This document shows positions 23,645 through 30,927 of a stretch of DNA of 37,427 bases, one piece after another. Source of the DNA: a virus. The stretch is from positions 1 through 37,427 of the IMG/VR virus record IMGVR_UViG_3300046002_008655. One strand, written 5' to 3'. Every line of letters begins with the position of its first letter. The first letter of the stretch is position 1. The notes beneath the pieces were generated by a model. That model saw only the letters and a program-made list of their open reading frames with translations, was not told the DNA's origin and did not search any database. A program made the position numbers and the translations under genes.

Positions 23645-23944
23645 TTAAAATTTAATTGTTAATTGCTCACCTATATTTTGAGCCAATGGTTGAGACCTCC
23701 AAGGAACCGGAACAGGAGTTTCACTAATCTTATTCATGTGTTTGATTCCATACTTTCCAAGGTTCTTTTCCTTATAATATTTCTTTCTGCATTCGAATCC
23801 AACAAATAAGTTGGTATCAGTGCATTTAAAACCAAAAAACAAAAAGGGATTTCTTGAATCAGGTTTTACGGACTTTCCACATACGCCACAAACAATGGTG
23901 TGGCGCTCATGTGGATTTACAACAAAGTCAGGATTGTTTTTCAT
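23645..23944 (-). CDS. Small zinc-finger-like protein, 99 residues
   Basis: HTIVCGVCGKSVKPDSR provides a CxxC pair, and KCTDTNLFVGFECRKKYY provides two more Cys, a likely four-Cys zinc ribbon. A basic helix (KKYYKEKNLGKYGIKH) follows. The ATG overlaps the MazG-like gene stop by four bases. Probably a small nucleic-acid-binding early protein; no specific family assigned. Confidence 0.6.
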   Translation of the reverse strand: MKNNPDFVVNPHERHTIVCGVCGKSVKPDSRNPFLFFGFKCTDTNLFVGFECRKKYYKEKNLGKYGIKHMNKISETPVPVPWRSQPLAQNIGEQLTIKF

Positions 23945-24447
23945 TTTGAAAGTCTTTCTTCGAGCCTATTCAACTTAAATATTTTTCTTTCCTCAATAGC
24001 TCTTGTAACTCGCATTGCATGTTTGATTTGGCCAATCATTATTTCAACATCTGCCATTTCATCTATCATTAAAGGCACGGCAGAATCTCCTTTTCTTCGA
24101 AGCTTGTTACAGGCTGTAACTAATTCTCCACACTCCTCAGTAAGTTGGTCTAATTGTGGATCAAAGCCCCACTTATCTAAAGCCGATTGATATAAATCAT
24201 GTACTTCTATTGAGTTTGGATATAAGTCGTTACCATCTATTTTTTTTATTTGATTTAATTCATTTTTAGGTAGTACAACATTACACCAATGAGTTATTCC
24301 TGTTCTATATTCCATAAAATCATTAGGCTGTTCTATGAATCCAAAATCATTTGTAACTAAAACTCTTTTCCAGTCAGTTCCATCAGATATCAAAATCCAA
24401 CTTCCAGGAGTGGGTAAGTTTTCGGGGGTTAATTTTTGCCATTCCAT
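23941..24447 (-). CDS. MazG-like NTP pyrophosphohydrolase with N-terminal DUF551-like part
   Basis: 168 residues from ATG at 24447; an alternative start at 24477 overlaps the upstream gene. Residues 1-60 have the short WQKLTPENLPTPGSWILISD pattern of DUF551. From about residue 100 a MazG-type helical part appears: LDQLTEECGELVTACNKL and MIDEMADVEIMIGQI, with the metal-binding ExxE and ExxD pairs. MazG enzymes hydrolyse NTPs or affect ppGpp; phage versions may change nucleotide pools or stress signalling. The fused layout is uncommon but both parts occur in phages. Confidence 0.75.
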   Translation of the reverse strand: MEWQKLTPENLPTPGSWILISDGTDWKRVLVTNDFGFIEQPNDFMEYRTGITHWCNVVLPKNELNQIKKIDGNDLYPNSIEVHDLYQSALDKWGFDPQLDQLTEECGELVTACNKLRRKGDSAVPLMIDEMADVEIMIGQIKHAMRVTRAIEERKIFKLNRLEERLSK

Positions 24448-24460
24448 ACTTTTCAATTTT

Positions 24461-24754
24461 TTAAAAATTACATTCATCTAATATTTGATCCGCGTAACGC
24501 CACACCATTCTTTTGGCAGTTAGATATAAACTGCCAAAATCATCGCGTCTCATAACATTTAAAGTCCACCAAGCCATATTTTTTTCTTTATCCAAAAAAT
24601 CAACTACATATTTAACTGTACCGTCACCTTCACGAGGCAGTTGACCCTTATGCATTATTCTATAAATTTCAATGGTCATATAACTATCAATTGAGCTCCA
24701 AATGGAGTGGCCTTCATCAATTGAATACTTTTTAAATAATTCTTGCTTTGTCAT
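24461..24754 (-). CDS. Hypothetical protein, 97 residues
   Basis: ELFKKYSIDEGHSIWSSIDSYMTIEIYRIMH, then GTVKYVVDFLDKEKNMAWWTLNV and GSLYLTAKRMVWRYADQIL. Helical with two aromatic-rich strands; no motif I recognise. Early leftward operon, just upstream of the MazG-like gene. Confidence 0.55.
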   Translation of the reverse strand: MTKQELFKKYSIDEGHSIWSSIDSYMTIEIYRIMHKGQLPREGDGTVKYVVDFLDKEKNMAWWTLNVMRRDDFGSLYLTAKRMVWRYADQILDECNF

Positions 24755-24766
24755 TTTAAATTTTAA

Positions 24767-24877
24767 TTAAATTCCTTCAAATACTACACTTGCCATTCCT
24801 ATTGCTATACCCATTGCACAAGCAAATAATAATAGAAAAACCGCTAGCGCAGCCACATTTTTTTTTAGTTGTTCCAT
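24767..24877 (-). CDS. 36-residue single-span membrane peptide
   Basis: Starts MEQLKKN, then a long hydrophobic helix with VAALAVFLLLFACAMGIAI and a small-residue G/A pattern, ending SVVFEGI. ATG at 24877 overlaps the end of the upstream gene by 13 bases, which fits the tight packing of this operon. Small-residue spacing (AxxxG type) suggests helix-helix packing. Function unknown. Confidence 0.5.
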   Translation of the reverse strand: MEQLKKNVAALAVFLLLFACAMGIAIGMASVVFEGI

Positions 24878-25287
24878 GCTTCTGAGTTTAGATAGGTTTC
24901 AGGGTATTTTTTGTTTTGTGAAGTTTTTCTAAGATGAGCCTCATATTTTGGTAGGTATGCAATTGCAAGGGCTTTATTGGCTCTCGAAAGTGCGTTCCAC
25001 GCCGTTTCAGCACGTGAGCGCTTAGAAATTTTGTGGTCGTATAGGTCATAAAATCTTTGGAAACTCAAATCCTCCTCAACCTTTTTGATTGTAACATTTG
25101 GCACGTTCCAAACTTTCCATTTCTCTAATAATTCAAGTGTTCTCGGAAAGCGTGAAAAAAGCCAAGCAAACTGCAGTTTATCAAATGTTCCTGGTGTGAG
25201 TTCGTATTTCATCAGAAAACCCTCATCGTTGTACTCAAATAAGGCGTTTGCTTCTTGTTTTGTGAAAGTGATTATATACTTAGGCAT
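24865..25287 (-). CDS. Replication-initiator-C-terminus-like protein
   Basis: 140 residues. The end FYDLYDHKISKRSRAETAWNAL ... YLPKYEAHLRKTSQNKKYPETYLNSEAWNN resembles the C-terminal part of phage replication initiators (a helix with a trailing basic loop and a WLN-x-W-like end) found in many phages without the rest of the initiator. The N-terminus is a short beta-rich part with no recognised domain. In a transposable phage a replisome-contact role would be reasonable, but the similarity is by pattern only. Confidence 0.5.
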   Translation of the reverse strand: MPKYIITFTKQEANALFEYNDEGFLMKYELTPGTFDKLQFAWLFSRFPRTLELLEKWKVWNVPNVTIKKVEEDLSFQRFYDLYDHKISKRSRAETAWNALSRANKALAIAYLPKYEAHLRKTSQNKKYPETYLNSEAWNN

Positions 25288-25574
25288 GCTTGATTTACAT
25301 CTTTAATGATTCGTGTCATAACTGAGAGGTCGTAAGCGTTGGTAGGGTAAATTTGAGGCAGAACATGGTTAAGTACCAGGAGTGTTTTTGCATCCAATTT
25401 TATAGAATATTTTTTATCAAGGTTAATGGCTCTTTTAAGAAGCAGTTTGGCAAAATCGGATAAAATATGCGCCGATAAATTCTTTTCCAATTGTGTATTA
25501 AAAGTTACTTCTTTAGTAAAAGAAAGTGAATTGATAATAGAATGTAATTCGTTTCCTGTTAGTTTTAAATTCAT
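25272..25574 (-). CDS. Hypothetical helical protein, 100 residues
   Basis: Helix-rich (GNELHSIINSLSF, LSAHILSDFAKLLLKRAINLDKK, TLLVLNHVLPQIYP) with no motif I recognise. Its stop overlaps the following gene by 16 bases. Early operon, directly after the GemA-like gene. Confidence 0.55.
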   Translation of the reverse strand: MNLKLTGNELHSIINSLSFTKEVTFNTQLEKNLSAHILSDFAKLLLKRAINLDKKYSIKLDAKTLLVLNHVLPQIYPTNAYDLSVMTRIIKDVNQACLSI

Positions 25575-25586
25575 TTTAAATCAGTT

Positions 25587-26030
25587 TTAAAGTCCTTCTA
25601 AAAATGTTTGATACATTGCCTCGGCTTGAGTAATTACTGCAGGTAGTTCCACGCCGTCCATTTCATTAAGCCCTTTGTGGAACTTGCCGTATTTTCGACA
25701 CCAGGCGTCAACAGCTTGAGCGTTTGTTTTGCCGTTTTTTTGGTAGCCCATTTTGAAGAATAGAGCCAGCAACTTGCGGCGCATTACATTCAAAGGACCA
25801 TATTTTGAGTTGGCAGCGGTTGAGTGTGTCGAGCGTCCATCAGAGCGAGAACCACCTTGAATGAAGGTTGTATGAAGCCAAGTTGTGAAGCGCGTATATT
25901 CATCTGCAGATAATTCCTTGAGGCTTTTTTTTTGGCCATCCGTAAACTGCTCAATGAGTTCTGAACGCTCAACGTCGAAGCCAAGTTCTTTGATTGAGCG
26001 CTCGAGTGCGAAGTAGTGTGCGTAGCTCAT
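25587..26030 (-). CDS. GemA/Mu gp16-like regulatory protein
   Basis: 147 residues. The N-terminal helices AHYFALERSIKELGFDVERSELIEQFTDGQKKSLKELSADEYTRFTTWLH and the later NVMRRKLLALFFKMGYQKNGKTNAQAVDAWCRKYG followed by ELPAVITQAEAMYQTFL resemble the DUF1018 (Mu gp16/GemA) pattern. GemA of Mu changes host gene expression and DNA supercoiling early in infection. Position in the early operon fits. A four-base overlap links it to the upstream gene. Confidence 0.55.
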   Translation of the reverse strand: MSYAHYFALERSIKELGFDVERSELIEQFTDGQKKSLKELSADEYTRFTTWLHTTFIQGGSRSDGRSTHSTAANSKYGPLNVMRRKLLALFFKMGYQKNGKTNAQAVDAWCRKYGKFHKGLNEMDGVELPAVITQAEAMYQTFLEGL

Positions 26031-26311
26031 GCCGATACTTTTACTTGGTAAATACTCATTGACAAAACGCCCTCGATATAAACTCCAGTATCAGTTTTGT
26101 CAAGACTGAAAACTTCTAACCCAGCAGGCGTACAGCGCTTAAACTTACTATTGATAATATTAATGTAATCCTCCAATTCTTTAAGGAATGGTTGCTTAAA
26201 CTTTTTTTCAAGCAAAACGCCATCATAAGATTTGAAGGCTTCACTAATTGCCTCCTGCAATTTGTTTTTTGGCACGTATGTGTTGGTGATTTTTACGAAA
26301 TGTTTATTCAT
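26027..26311 (-). CDS. Hypothetical protein, 94 residues
   Basis: The ATG at 26311 overlaps the stop of the fibre-assembly-like gene; a start further upstream in frame would overlap it needlessly. Begins NKHFVKITNTYVPKNKLQEAISEAF, a helix, then KELEDYINIINSKFKRC and a beta hairpin GVYIEGVLSMSIYQVKV. No family recognised. Confidence 0.55.
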   Translation of the reverse strand: MNKHFVKITNTYVPKNKLQEAISEAFKSYDGVLLEKKFKQPFLKELEDYINIINSKFKRCTPAGLEVFSLDKTDTGVYIEGVLSMSIYQVKVSA

Positions 26312-26483
26312 TTTCCGTAGTTTGAGGTTCAACTTTATCGTAGAAGATTTCATTTTCAAAATCCCAGTATGGATTATGCATGGGCTCGGTTAGAAGTGTG
26401 CTAATTGAAATCTCTCCAGCTACTGGCGAAAAATCATGACGGCAATAAAGCACTTTGCCTGAGTTATCTATAATTGTGTACAT
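26304..26483 (-). CDS. Small tail-fibre-assembly-like protein, 59 residues
   Basis: Reads MYTIIDNSGKVLYCRHD, then GEISISTLLTEPMHNPYWDFENEIFYDKVE. The start of a short beta strand followed by an acidic LLTEPM-NPYWDFE-FYD part is the pattern of short fibre-assembly proteins that follow fibre genes in Bacteroidota phages. ATG at 26483 overlaps the fibre stop region by 16 bases, and the stop overlaps the next ATG. It supports the fibre reading of the gene upstream. Confidence 0.6.
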   Translation of the reverse strand: MYTIIDNSGKVLYCRHDFSPVAGEISISTLLTEPMHNPYWDFENEIFYDKVEPQTTENE

Positions 26484-27265
26484 ATTTCGATTTGTAAAGC
26501 TGTTTGTATAAATTGATCATCACTAATGGCTAATTGTACGGCAAATATTAGCCATAAATCAACCGATTTATCTACGGCTGTTCTTGTTGGCGGGTTATTA
26601 GCCAACTCAGACTCTAGTGCAATGTTAGAATTAGCGTTAAATCCTTTTATTGAAACTCCGTCATAAACAAAATTTCTTCGTAGCTGAAAATATCGACCAG
26701 TATAATTTAATCGATTAGACAATAATGATGCATTACTTAATGTGTTTGCATTATTAATGTAAATTCTAACATTAACATTATTAGTAGATGGTATTAATTT
26801 CTCAAATTGATTCTGAATTATGTTAAGAACACAATTATCAGTCAAAGTATTAGCAGGAATTAAAACTGATCTAATTATCGTGTTTATTGTTGTTCCTGTT
26901 ACTGGCGCTGAATCTTGCGCACTTATATGTCGCCAAACCCCTGTTTCTCCAGGTTCGCCTTTTTCTCCTTTTAAATCCGCAATTTGCTCTGGAGTAAAAT
27001 CCTCGTATGTAAACGCATCCCCCTTTTCTCCTTTTAAATCCGCAATTTGCTCTGGAGTAAAATCTTCGTACGTAAACGCATCACCTTTTTCTCCTTTTAA
27101 ATCCGCAATTTGCTCTGGAGTAAAATCTTCGTATGTAAACGCATCACCCTTATCACCCTTAATAAATGCCGGTGCAGGTGTTGGGTTTACAATCATTTCA
27201 CTTTCTACTCCAATTTCAAGAAGTACAGGCTCAACGATTTCAATGTCAATTTCAATTGTGTCCAT
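26468..27265 (-). CDS. Collagen-like tail fibre protein
   Basis: 265 residues. The head is acidic (residues 1-35). A 21-residue unit (G-DAFTYEDFTPEQIADLK-GEK) is repeated three times at residues 40-102, mixing short Gly-x-Lys-Gly collagen-like bridges with a helical FTPEQIADL segment, then GEPGETG. The C-terminal 155 residues are beta-rich and probably the knob (residues 110-265). Trimeric fibres of this layout occur on Bacteroidota phages. Its place inside the early operon, far from the other fibre genes, is odd. Confidence 0.75.
   Translation of the reverse strand: MDTIEIDIEIVEPVLLEIGVESEMIVNPTPAPAFIKGDKGDAFTYEDFTPEQIADLKGEKGDAFTYEDFTPEQIADLKGEKGDAFTYEDFTPEQIADLKGEKGEPGETGVWRHISAQDSAPVTGTTINTIIRSVLIPANTLTDNCVLNIIQNQFEKLIPSTNNVNVRIYINNANTLSNASLLSNRLNYTGRYFQLRRNFVYDGVSIKGFNANSNIALESELANNPPTRTAVDKSVDLWLIFAVQLAISDDQFIQTALQIEICTQL
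26960..27148 (-). repeat. Three tandem 63-bp coding repeats in the fibre gene
   Basis: Three nearly identical 63-bp units, differing at a few third codon positions (for example TAC/TAT and TCA/CCC changes at 27000-27010 and 27069-27075). They encode the 21-residue fibre unit. Such repeats can expand or contract by slippage or recombination and so change fibre length. Confidence 0.85.
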
Positions 27266-27587
27266 AAGTCTTCAAAACTTTAAAAATTCCTTTACCAATC
27301 GTGTGACTTGTATGCTCATTAAAGATTCTCAGCTCCCAATATCTCTCCCCGCTAAATTGTGATGTTTCCTCGCTTGAAATTGGTACTGTAACTGTTTGAT
27401 CCTCGATTTGCATTTGTGATTGGTCTTTTTCAAAAAGCAAATCGCCTTGAGATACATTAGACCAAACAGAAAAATTTATCGAATAAGCAGCGGGTGGAAT
27501 TACATCAGGAAAAACAAAAGTTACGTCTGAAGTATCGCCCTGTTGACGAGTAATCGTCTTTTCTTTTTTTATTAAAAACGTTGGCAT
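27252..27587 (-). CDS. Beta-rich BppU-like baseplate/fibre protein
   Basis: 111 residues. KKEKTITRQQGDTSDVTFVFPDVIPPAAYSINFSVWSN, then DQTVTVPISSEETSQFSGERYWELRIFN and a final beta strand: an Ig/BppU-N-like domain as found in phage upper-baseplate proteins. It directly precedes the collagen-like fibre gene in the operon, with a 14-base overlap, so they may be assembled together as an attachment piece plus fibre. Confidence 0.6.
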   Translation of the reverse strand: MPTFLIKKEKTITRQQGDTSDVTFVFPDVIPPAAYSINFSVWSNVSQGDLLFEKDQSQMQIEDQTVTVPISSEETSQFSGERYWELRIFNEHTSHTIGKGIFKVLKTYGHN

Positions 27588-27757
27588 TAGTTCTGATTGA
27601 TTAAAGCATTAATATCTAATTTGTAAACCTCCTCGTGGCACTTTGGGCACACGTACATATTGTTGATTATAATACGGAGGTCTTTGGTGTGCTTGTAGTT
27701 ACAGTTGGTGCATCTGATCAACTTAACATTTCCCTTGAGTGTTGGTGTTGCTTTCAT
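27587..27757 (-). CDS. Zinc-ribbon protein, 56 residues
   Basis: ATG at 27757; the TAA at 27587-27589 overlaps the next ATG. CTNC (residues 16-19) and CPKC (37-40) form a four-Cys zinc ribbon with a 17-residue spacer; RIIINNMYVCPKCHEEVYKLD. Likely a small nucleic-acid-binding protein, or a helper of the fibre cassette behind it. No specific family assigned. Confidence 0.65.
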   Translation of the reverse strand: MKATPTLKGNVKLIRCTNCNYKHTKDLRIIINNMYVCPKCHEEVYKLDINALINQN

Positions 27758-27758
27758 T

Positions 27759-28037
27759 TTAGTCGCCGTCTTCGTTATTGATTCGAGTTGATTTTGCGCC
27801 GTAAATAAGGCGGTGGAGCATCTTAAGTTCTGACATTGTTCTTACTCCTTTGACTTCAATATCTTCACCAAAGCCACCGTTAAATATTATTGGCGCTTGT
27901 TGCATTGCGTGGTCAACTGTAACTTCAATCTGGTCTTTTTTCCAGTCTTCATAATCGACCTCTTTGTTTTTAACTGATGACTGAAACTCGAAGCCTTGCG
28001 ACCTAAGTTTCATTCCTAAATTTTTGGTGTAATTCAT
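27759..28037 (-). CDS. Hypothetical protein, 92 residues
   Basis: NYTKNLGMKLRSQGFEFQSS, VDYEDWKKDQIEVTVDHAMQQ, then GEDIEVKGVRTMSELKMLHRLIYG. Mixed alpha/beta with a basic middle; no motif I recognise. It sits between an HTH-like protein and the zinc-ribbon gene. Confidence 0.55.
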   Translation of the reverse strand: MNYTKNLGMKLRSQGFEFQSSVKNKEVDYEDWKKDQIEVTVDHAMQQAPIIFNGGFGEDIEVKGVRTMSELKMLHRLIYGAKSTRINNEDGD

Positions 28038-28038
28038 G

Positions 28039-28467
28039 TTAATAGATATTTACTAGTTTCAATTTTGTTTCTTGTCTTAAGCCGTATTTTAAGCGCAGCT
28101 TTTCACGCTTGATTGTTTCGTTTCTCTTCTGATGGATGCGCTCATAGTTTTTCCTAACTTGTGGTTGTCCGACTCGGAACTGGTACTGCTCACCTCCCGG
28201 AATACGAAAATCTTTATTTCCTTTGTTGGGGTTTGGTGGCTTTTTGGCGGTAGCCCTTTTGGTTATTTCACTCCTAAAGTCATCAAGAAAGTTTTCGCGC
28301 TTTTCAACTCCAATTTCTCTTGCCTTTCGAATGGCACTTCGCAGTGAAACTCCTAACTCCTTTGCTATATCAATAGTTATTCGATTGGGAAATTCAGTTC
28401 GAAGCTTTTCAATCATCTCAGGCGACCATTTAATCATCACTCCTTTCATCTTCTGATTTTCTGTCAA
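28039..28467 (-). CDS. HTH protein, candidate phage regulator
   Basis: 142 residues from the first ATG; ATGs at 28449 or 28437 are also possible and give less overlap with the gene upstream. WSPEMIEKLRTEFPNRITIDIAKELGVSLRSAIRKAREIGV is a clear helix-turn-helix of HTH_38/sigma-like type, and the C-terminal half is very basic (KRATAKKPPNPNKGNK, KRNETIKREKLRLKYG). It is the best local candidate for a late-gene activator, because no Mor/C homologue is visible. That is inference. Confidence 0.6.
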   Translation of the reverse strand: MTENQKMKGVMIKWSPEMIEKLRTEFPNRITIDIAKELGVSLRSAIRKAREIGVEKRENFLDDFRSEITKRATAKKPPNPNKGNKDFRIPGGEQYQFRVGQPQVRKNYERIHQKRNETIKREKLRLKYGLRQETKLKLVNIY

Positions 28468-28687
28468 ACCACATAGTTAGCATTTCCCACCAATTCAAAA
28501 TGCGGAAATAGATAATTACGATTAAGCAAAATAGCATGTAACATATTCCTGGCGCTGCTATGTATTTGCGATCGATTTCTAAGCCATATAAAATATTAAC
28601 CACCATCACCATATAAGTTAACATTGTGATTAGTAATAAGCCGAACATGGCTTTTTGTCTTTGTCGAAATGGAATTTTATTTTTCAT
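28430..28687 (-). CDS. Two-span membrane protein, 85 residues
   Basis: Basic start (KNKIPFRQRQK), then AMFGLLLITMLTYMVMVVNIL and a second span around PGICYMLFCLIVIIYF, followed by a charged end. Both ends probably face the cytoplasm. It overlaps the HTH gene behind it. A terminator-like hairpin lies 20 bases upstream. Possibly exclusion- or lysis-related; no family recognised. Confidence 0.6.
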   Translation of the reverse strand: MKNKIPFRQRQKAMFGLLLITMLTYMVMVVNILYGLEIDRKYIAAPGICYMLFCLIVIIYFRILNWWEMLTMWFDRKSEDERSDD

Positions 28688-28703
28688 AGGATTTTTGAGT
28701 TTT

Positions 28704-28748
28704 AAAAACTCCCCACGGCATCCTTGCCGATTGAGTGCAATGGGGAGT
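28704..28748 (-). terminator. Internal terminator/attenuator in the early operon
   Basis: On the - strand ACTCCCCA pairs with TGGGGAGT (28741-28748 with 28708-28715), and a second small hairpin CGGCA/TGCCG lies inside. A TTTTT run follows. It lies between the 84-residue gene and the two-span membrane gene, so it may reduce transcription of the distal early genes, including the fibre cassette and the lipoprotein. Confidence 0.55.
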
Positions 28749-28765
28749 GGCTTACCAGAGCCTGA

Positions 28766-29020
28766 TTATTTATTTTTAATTTGATTAATTTTTGATGGTT
28801 TCAGTTCCACATGCTCCTTCACTAATTTCTCCGCAACCGCTGAAGAAGGAGCTTTTATTTTAAGAGAAACAGTACTTAGTGGCGTGCCTTTGTAAACTAT
28901 TTCACATTGAACCAAATATTCACGAGGTGCAGGTTGGCCAATCTTATTAATACGCTTGGTTTTTTGCTGTGGAAGAATTCTACTATTATTCTTACGCTTC
29001 CAAAAATCAAAGAATCCCAT
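28766..29020 (-). CDS. Hypothetical protein, 84 residues
   Basis: ATG at 29020 sits in TAATG, overlapping the DUF3164 stop by one base. Begins GFFDFWKRKNNSR, then a beta part REYLVQCEIVYKG, VSLKIKAPSSAVAEKLVKEH. The first residues resemble the amphipathic start of small membrane-associated phage proteins. Function unknown. Confidence 0.55.
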   Translation of the reverse strand: MGFFDFWKRKNNSRILPQQKTKRINKIGQPAPREYLVQCEIVYKGTPLSTVSLKIKAPSSAVAEKLVKEHVELKPSKINQIKNK

Positions 29021-29670
29021 TAGATAGCCGTGAAGTTGATTTCTATTTTTAGCCATTTACCTTGGTCATCTTTCGCAAAGAAGTCAAAACCATAGCCACG
29101 CAATGAAATTGAATAGGATTCTTGTATTAAGTTCAATCCTTCAACCCAACGAGGGTCATCATATTTATCCTTATGGCTTAAAAGGTGCATTACTTTAGAA
29201 TACTCCAGCTCACCCTTTTCATTGCGTTGAATGAAGCTTTTCAAAATCTCATACAGTTTCAAGTCCTTTTTCTTTACTGTGTCTTGCATGAAATCAGATA
29301 TTAGCTCCAAGGCTTTTGTTGAACGCTCATCCCAAACAGGTTGAGTTGAACGTGTGCGAACTGCTTTTAACTCGCCATTTGAATGTTGTAATGAAAAACC
29401 ACCTTTAGAGTTGGAACGAATTCCGCCGTACTCCTGCAGGCGTAATTGGTGCTCGTCAAATACTACATTTAAGTCTGTTTTAAATGACTTTAAAATGCCT
29501 GAAATGTCGCGCGCTTTTGCAACCATTGTTTCAACGAGTTCATCGCGCTCAATCTCATAATTTTGTCTTTCCTTTTCGCGAAGCTTAGCCTGCTTTGCCT
29601 TTTTTTCATTTAGGATTGCTTCCATTTGTTCTATGGATAGTTCCTCGACTGGTACTGTTTGTGTTTCCAT
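29020..29670 (-). CDS. DUF3164 protein (Mu-like early gene)
   Basis: 216 residues. The pattern ELVETMVAKARDISGILKSFK, YGGIRSNSKGGFSLQHSNGELKAVR, SLRGYGFDFFAKDDQGKWLKIEINFTAI matches DUF3164, which in Mu-like phages lies between the MuB-type ATPase and the GemA-like protein. Function is unknown, often called a sulfate/host-factor-like early gene by position. Its order here agrees with other Bacteroidota Mu-like phages. Confidence 0.8.
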   Translation of the reverse strand: METQTVPVEELSIEQMEAILNEKKAKQAKLREKERQNYEIERDELVETMVAKARDISGILKSFKTDLNVVFDEHQLRLQEYGGIRSNSKGGFSLQHSNGELKAVRTRSTQPVWDERSTKALELISDFMQDTVKKKDLKLYEILKSFIQRNEKGELEYSKVMHLLSHKDKYDDPRWVEGLNLIQESYSISLRGYGFDFFAKDDQGKWLKIEINFTAI

Positions 29671-29676
29671 TTATAT

Positions 29677-29937
29677 TTATTTAATTATTACATATTGATC
29701 CGGAACAAAGTCCGATTTTGTGTTTCTAAAAGCGTATTGCTTTTTGAGGTTGTCAAGGTCAACAGATAGGTTGTTTATTGCTCTCACGATTTCAAACCAC
29801 TCTTTGTTTTCCCTGCAGAATTGAAGCTCTTTATAAAGCCCCTCTTTTTGTTCCTCCAGTGCTTTTATCCGATTCCTGAACTGTGGGATATTGCGTGGGT
29901 TCTGCTCCGGGTTCTCCTTGTCTATATATTTTGGCAT
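29677..29937 (-). CDS. Hypothetical coiled-coil protein, 86 residues
   Basis: NRIKALEEQKEGLYKELQFCRENKEWFEIVRAINNLSVDLDNLKKQ is a helical coiled coil between short flanks. It overlaps the upstream gene by 16 bases. In the early replication block between DUF3164 and a hypothetical gene. No family recognised. Confidence 0.55.
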   Translation of the reverse strand: MPKYIDKENPEQNPRNIPQFRNRIKALEEQKEGLYKELQFCRENKEWFEIVRAINNLSVDLDNLKKQYAFRNTKSDFVPDQYVIIK

Positions 29938-30308
29938 CGGAGTTTATCTTTGTAGATTTTCAAAAATGTTAGGTAGCTTTCATAAGTCAATTGATGGATG
30001 ATTAATTGAGTCATTGCGCCTTTGAAATTCTCTTTTTCTGGGTTGATTTTGTGGTCGTAGAAGGTGTCGTATAATTTCTTTTCAAGTTGCAAATACTCAT
30101 TTTTCCACCACTTCCAGAAGTAAATCGAACGCTCTACCATTTTAATGGCTAAATCGTCTTGAACATAAAATTCTTTAAGGAACCTCAATCCTAACTCATA
30201 GATGAATTGCTTATATTCAATTTCTGAAAATGAAAATGACTCTTGCACCAACAAAGGGTTTACTATTCCTTCAGTGCGCTGTGTGTCGATGTGTGTTATT
30301 GTTTTCAT
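29922..30308 (-). CDS. Hypothetical protein, 128 residues
   Basis: All-helical look: SEIEYKQFIYELGLRFLKEFY, AIKMVERSIYFWKWWKNEYLQLEKKLY, KGAMTQLIIHQLTYESYLTFLKIYKDKL. Rich in aromatic and charged residues. Located directly after the second ATPase gene of the replication block. No family recognised. Confidence 0.55.
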   Translation of the reverse strand: MKTITHIDTQRTEGIVNPLLVQESFSFSEIEYKQFIYELGLRFLKEFYVQDDLAIKMVERSIYFWKWWKNEYLQLEKKLYDTFYDHKINPEKENFKGAMTQLIIHQLTYESYLTFLKIYKDKLRCQNI

Positions 30309-30312
30309 GGTG

Positions 30313-30927
30313 TTATTTTGCTAAGTGGTATAATTCTGATTTATCGTAATCAATGGCTATTTCTCCGCCCGGACATCTGCCCGAAACGAAAGCTTTCAAT
30401 CCCTCTACTCGGATGATTATGGAAGCAAGTTTTTTGGCAAGTTTCGCAGCTGCTGTGTAGGGCTCTCCTCGCTCTTCGTGTGCCACAAGAATCACAAGGA
30501 TGTTTGGGTTTTTCTGAATGAATTTGCGAAAACCTCCTGCTCTGAAATCATCTTCATAAATGGTGGCGTTGTCGAGGATAAGAACCTCAGGCGCACGGCG
30601 TTTTTTTAGGCGGTCTGTGATTTCATCTAGTTCCGTGTATTCCAAAAAAGCTAGGTTTCGGTTGTCGCTTCCAATGTTGGCACGGTAGCAGGCACTCACG
30701 AAAGCGGCGCTAGTTCCTTCTTCAGCCGAAACATACAAAACTTTGGCAAGGGTTGACAAATAGTTAGCTAATCGGAGTGTGAACCACGTTTTGCCGTTTT
30801 TCTCTTTGCCGTAAATAATCCAAACGCCTGTTGTTTCGGGAGCGCCCATCAGTGCCTCAAACTCGTTTGAAAACTTAAAGGTTTTGTGAACGCGTGAATA
30901 AATATTATGTGGACTAAGTGCTCTCAT
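30313..30927 (-). CDS. P-loop ATPase of the early replication module
   Basis: 204 residues: Walker A-like GKEKNGKT (40-47), a Walker B strand VLILDN (114-119) and a VILVAHEERG strand with a possible sensor; a RecA/KaiC-like fold. It overlaps the MuB-like gene by four bases. Such an ATPase follows MuB in Bacteroidota transposable phages. Possible roles are helping transposition target choice or replisome loading; unknown. A PxxxC-rich end (SGRCPGGEIAIDYDKS) is unusual. Confidence 0.75.
   Translation of the reverse strand: MRALSPHNIYSRVHKTFKFSNEFEALMGAPETTGVWIIYGKEKNGKTWFTLRLANYLSTLAKVLYVSAEEGTSAAFVSACYRANIGSDNRNLAFLEYTELDEITDRLKKRRAPEVLILDNATIYEDDFRAGGFRKFIQKNPNILVILVAHEERGEPYTAAAKLAKKLASIIIRVEGLKAFVSGRCPGGEIAIDYDKSELYHLAK

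Noticed and set aside
26960-27148. Three regular repeats as a CRISPR array
   Set aside because: The units are contiguous, without spacers, and encode a clear in-frame 21-residue fibre repeat.
26820-27362. 180-codon + strand open frame with a repeated Ser/Pro/Phe sequence
   Set aside because: Its repeats are the mirror of the 63-bp units of the fibre gene on the other strand; no start context or family.
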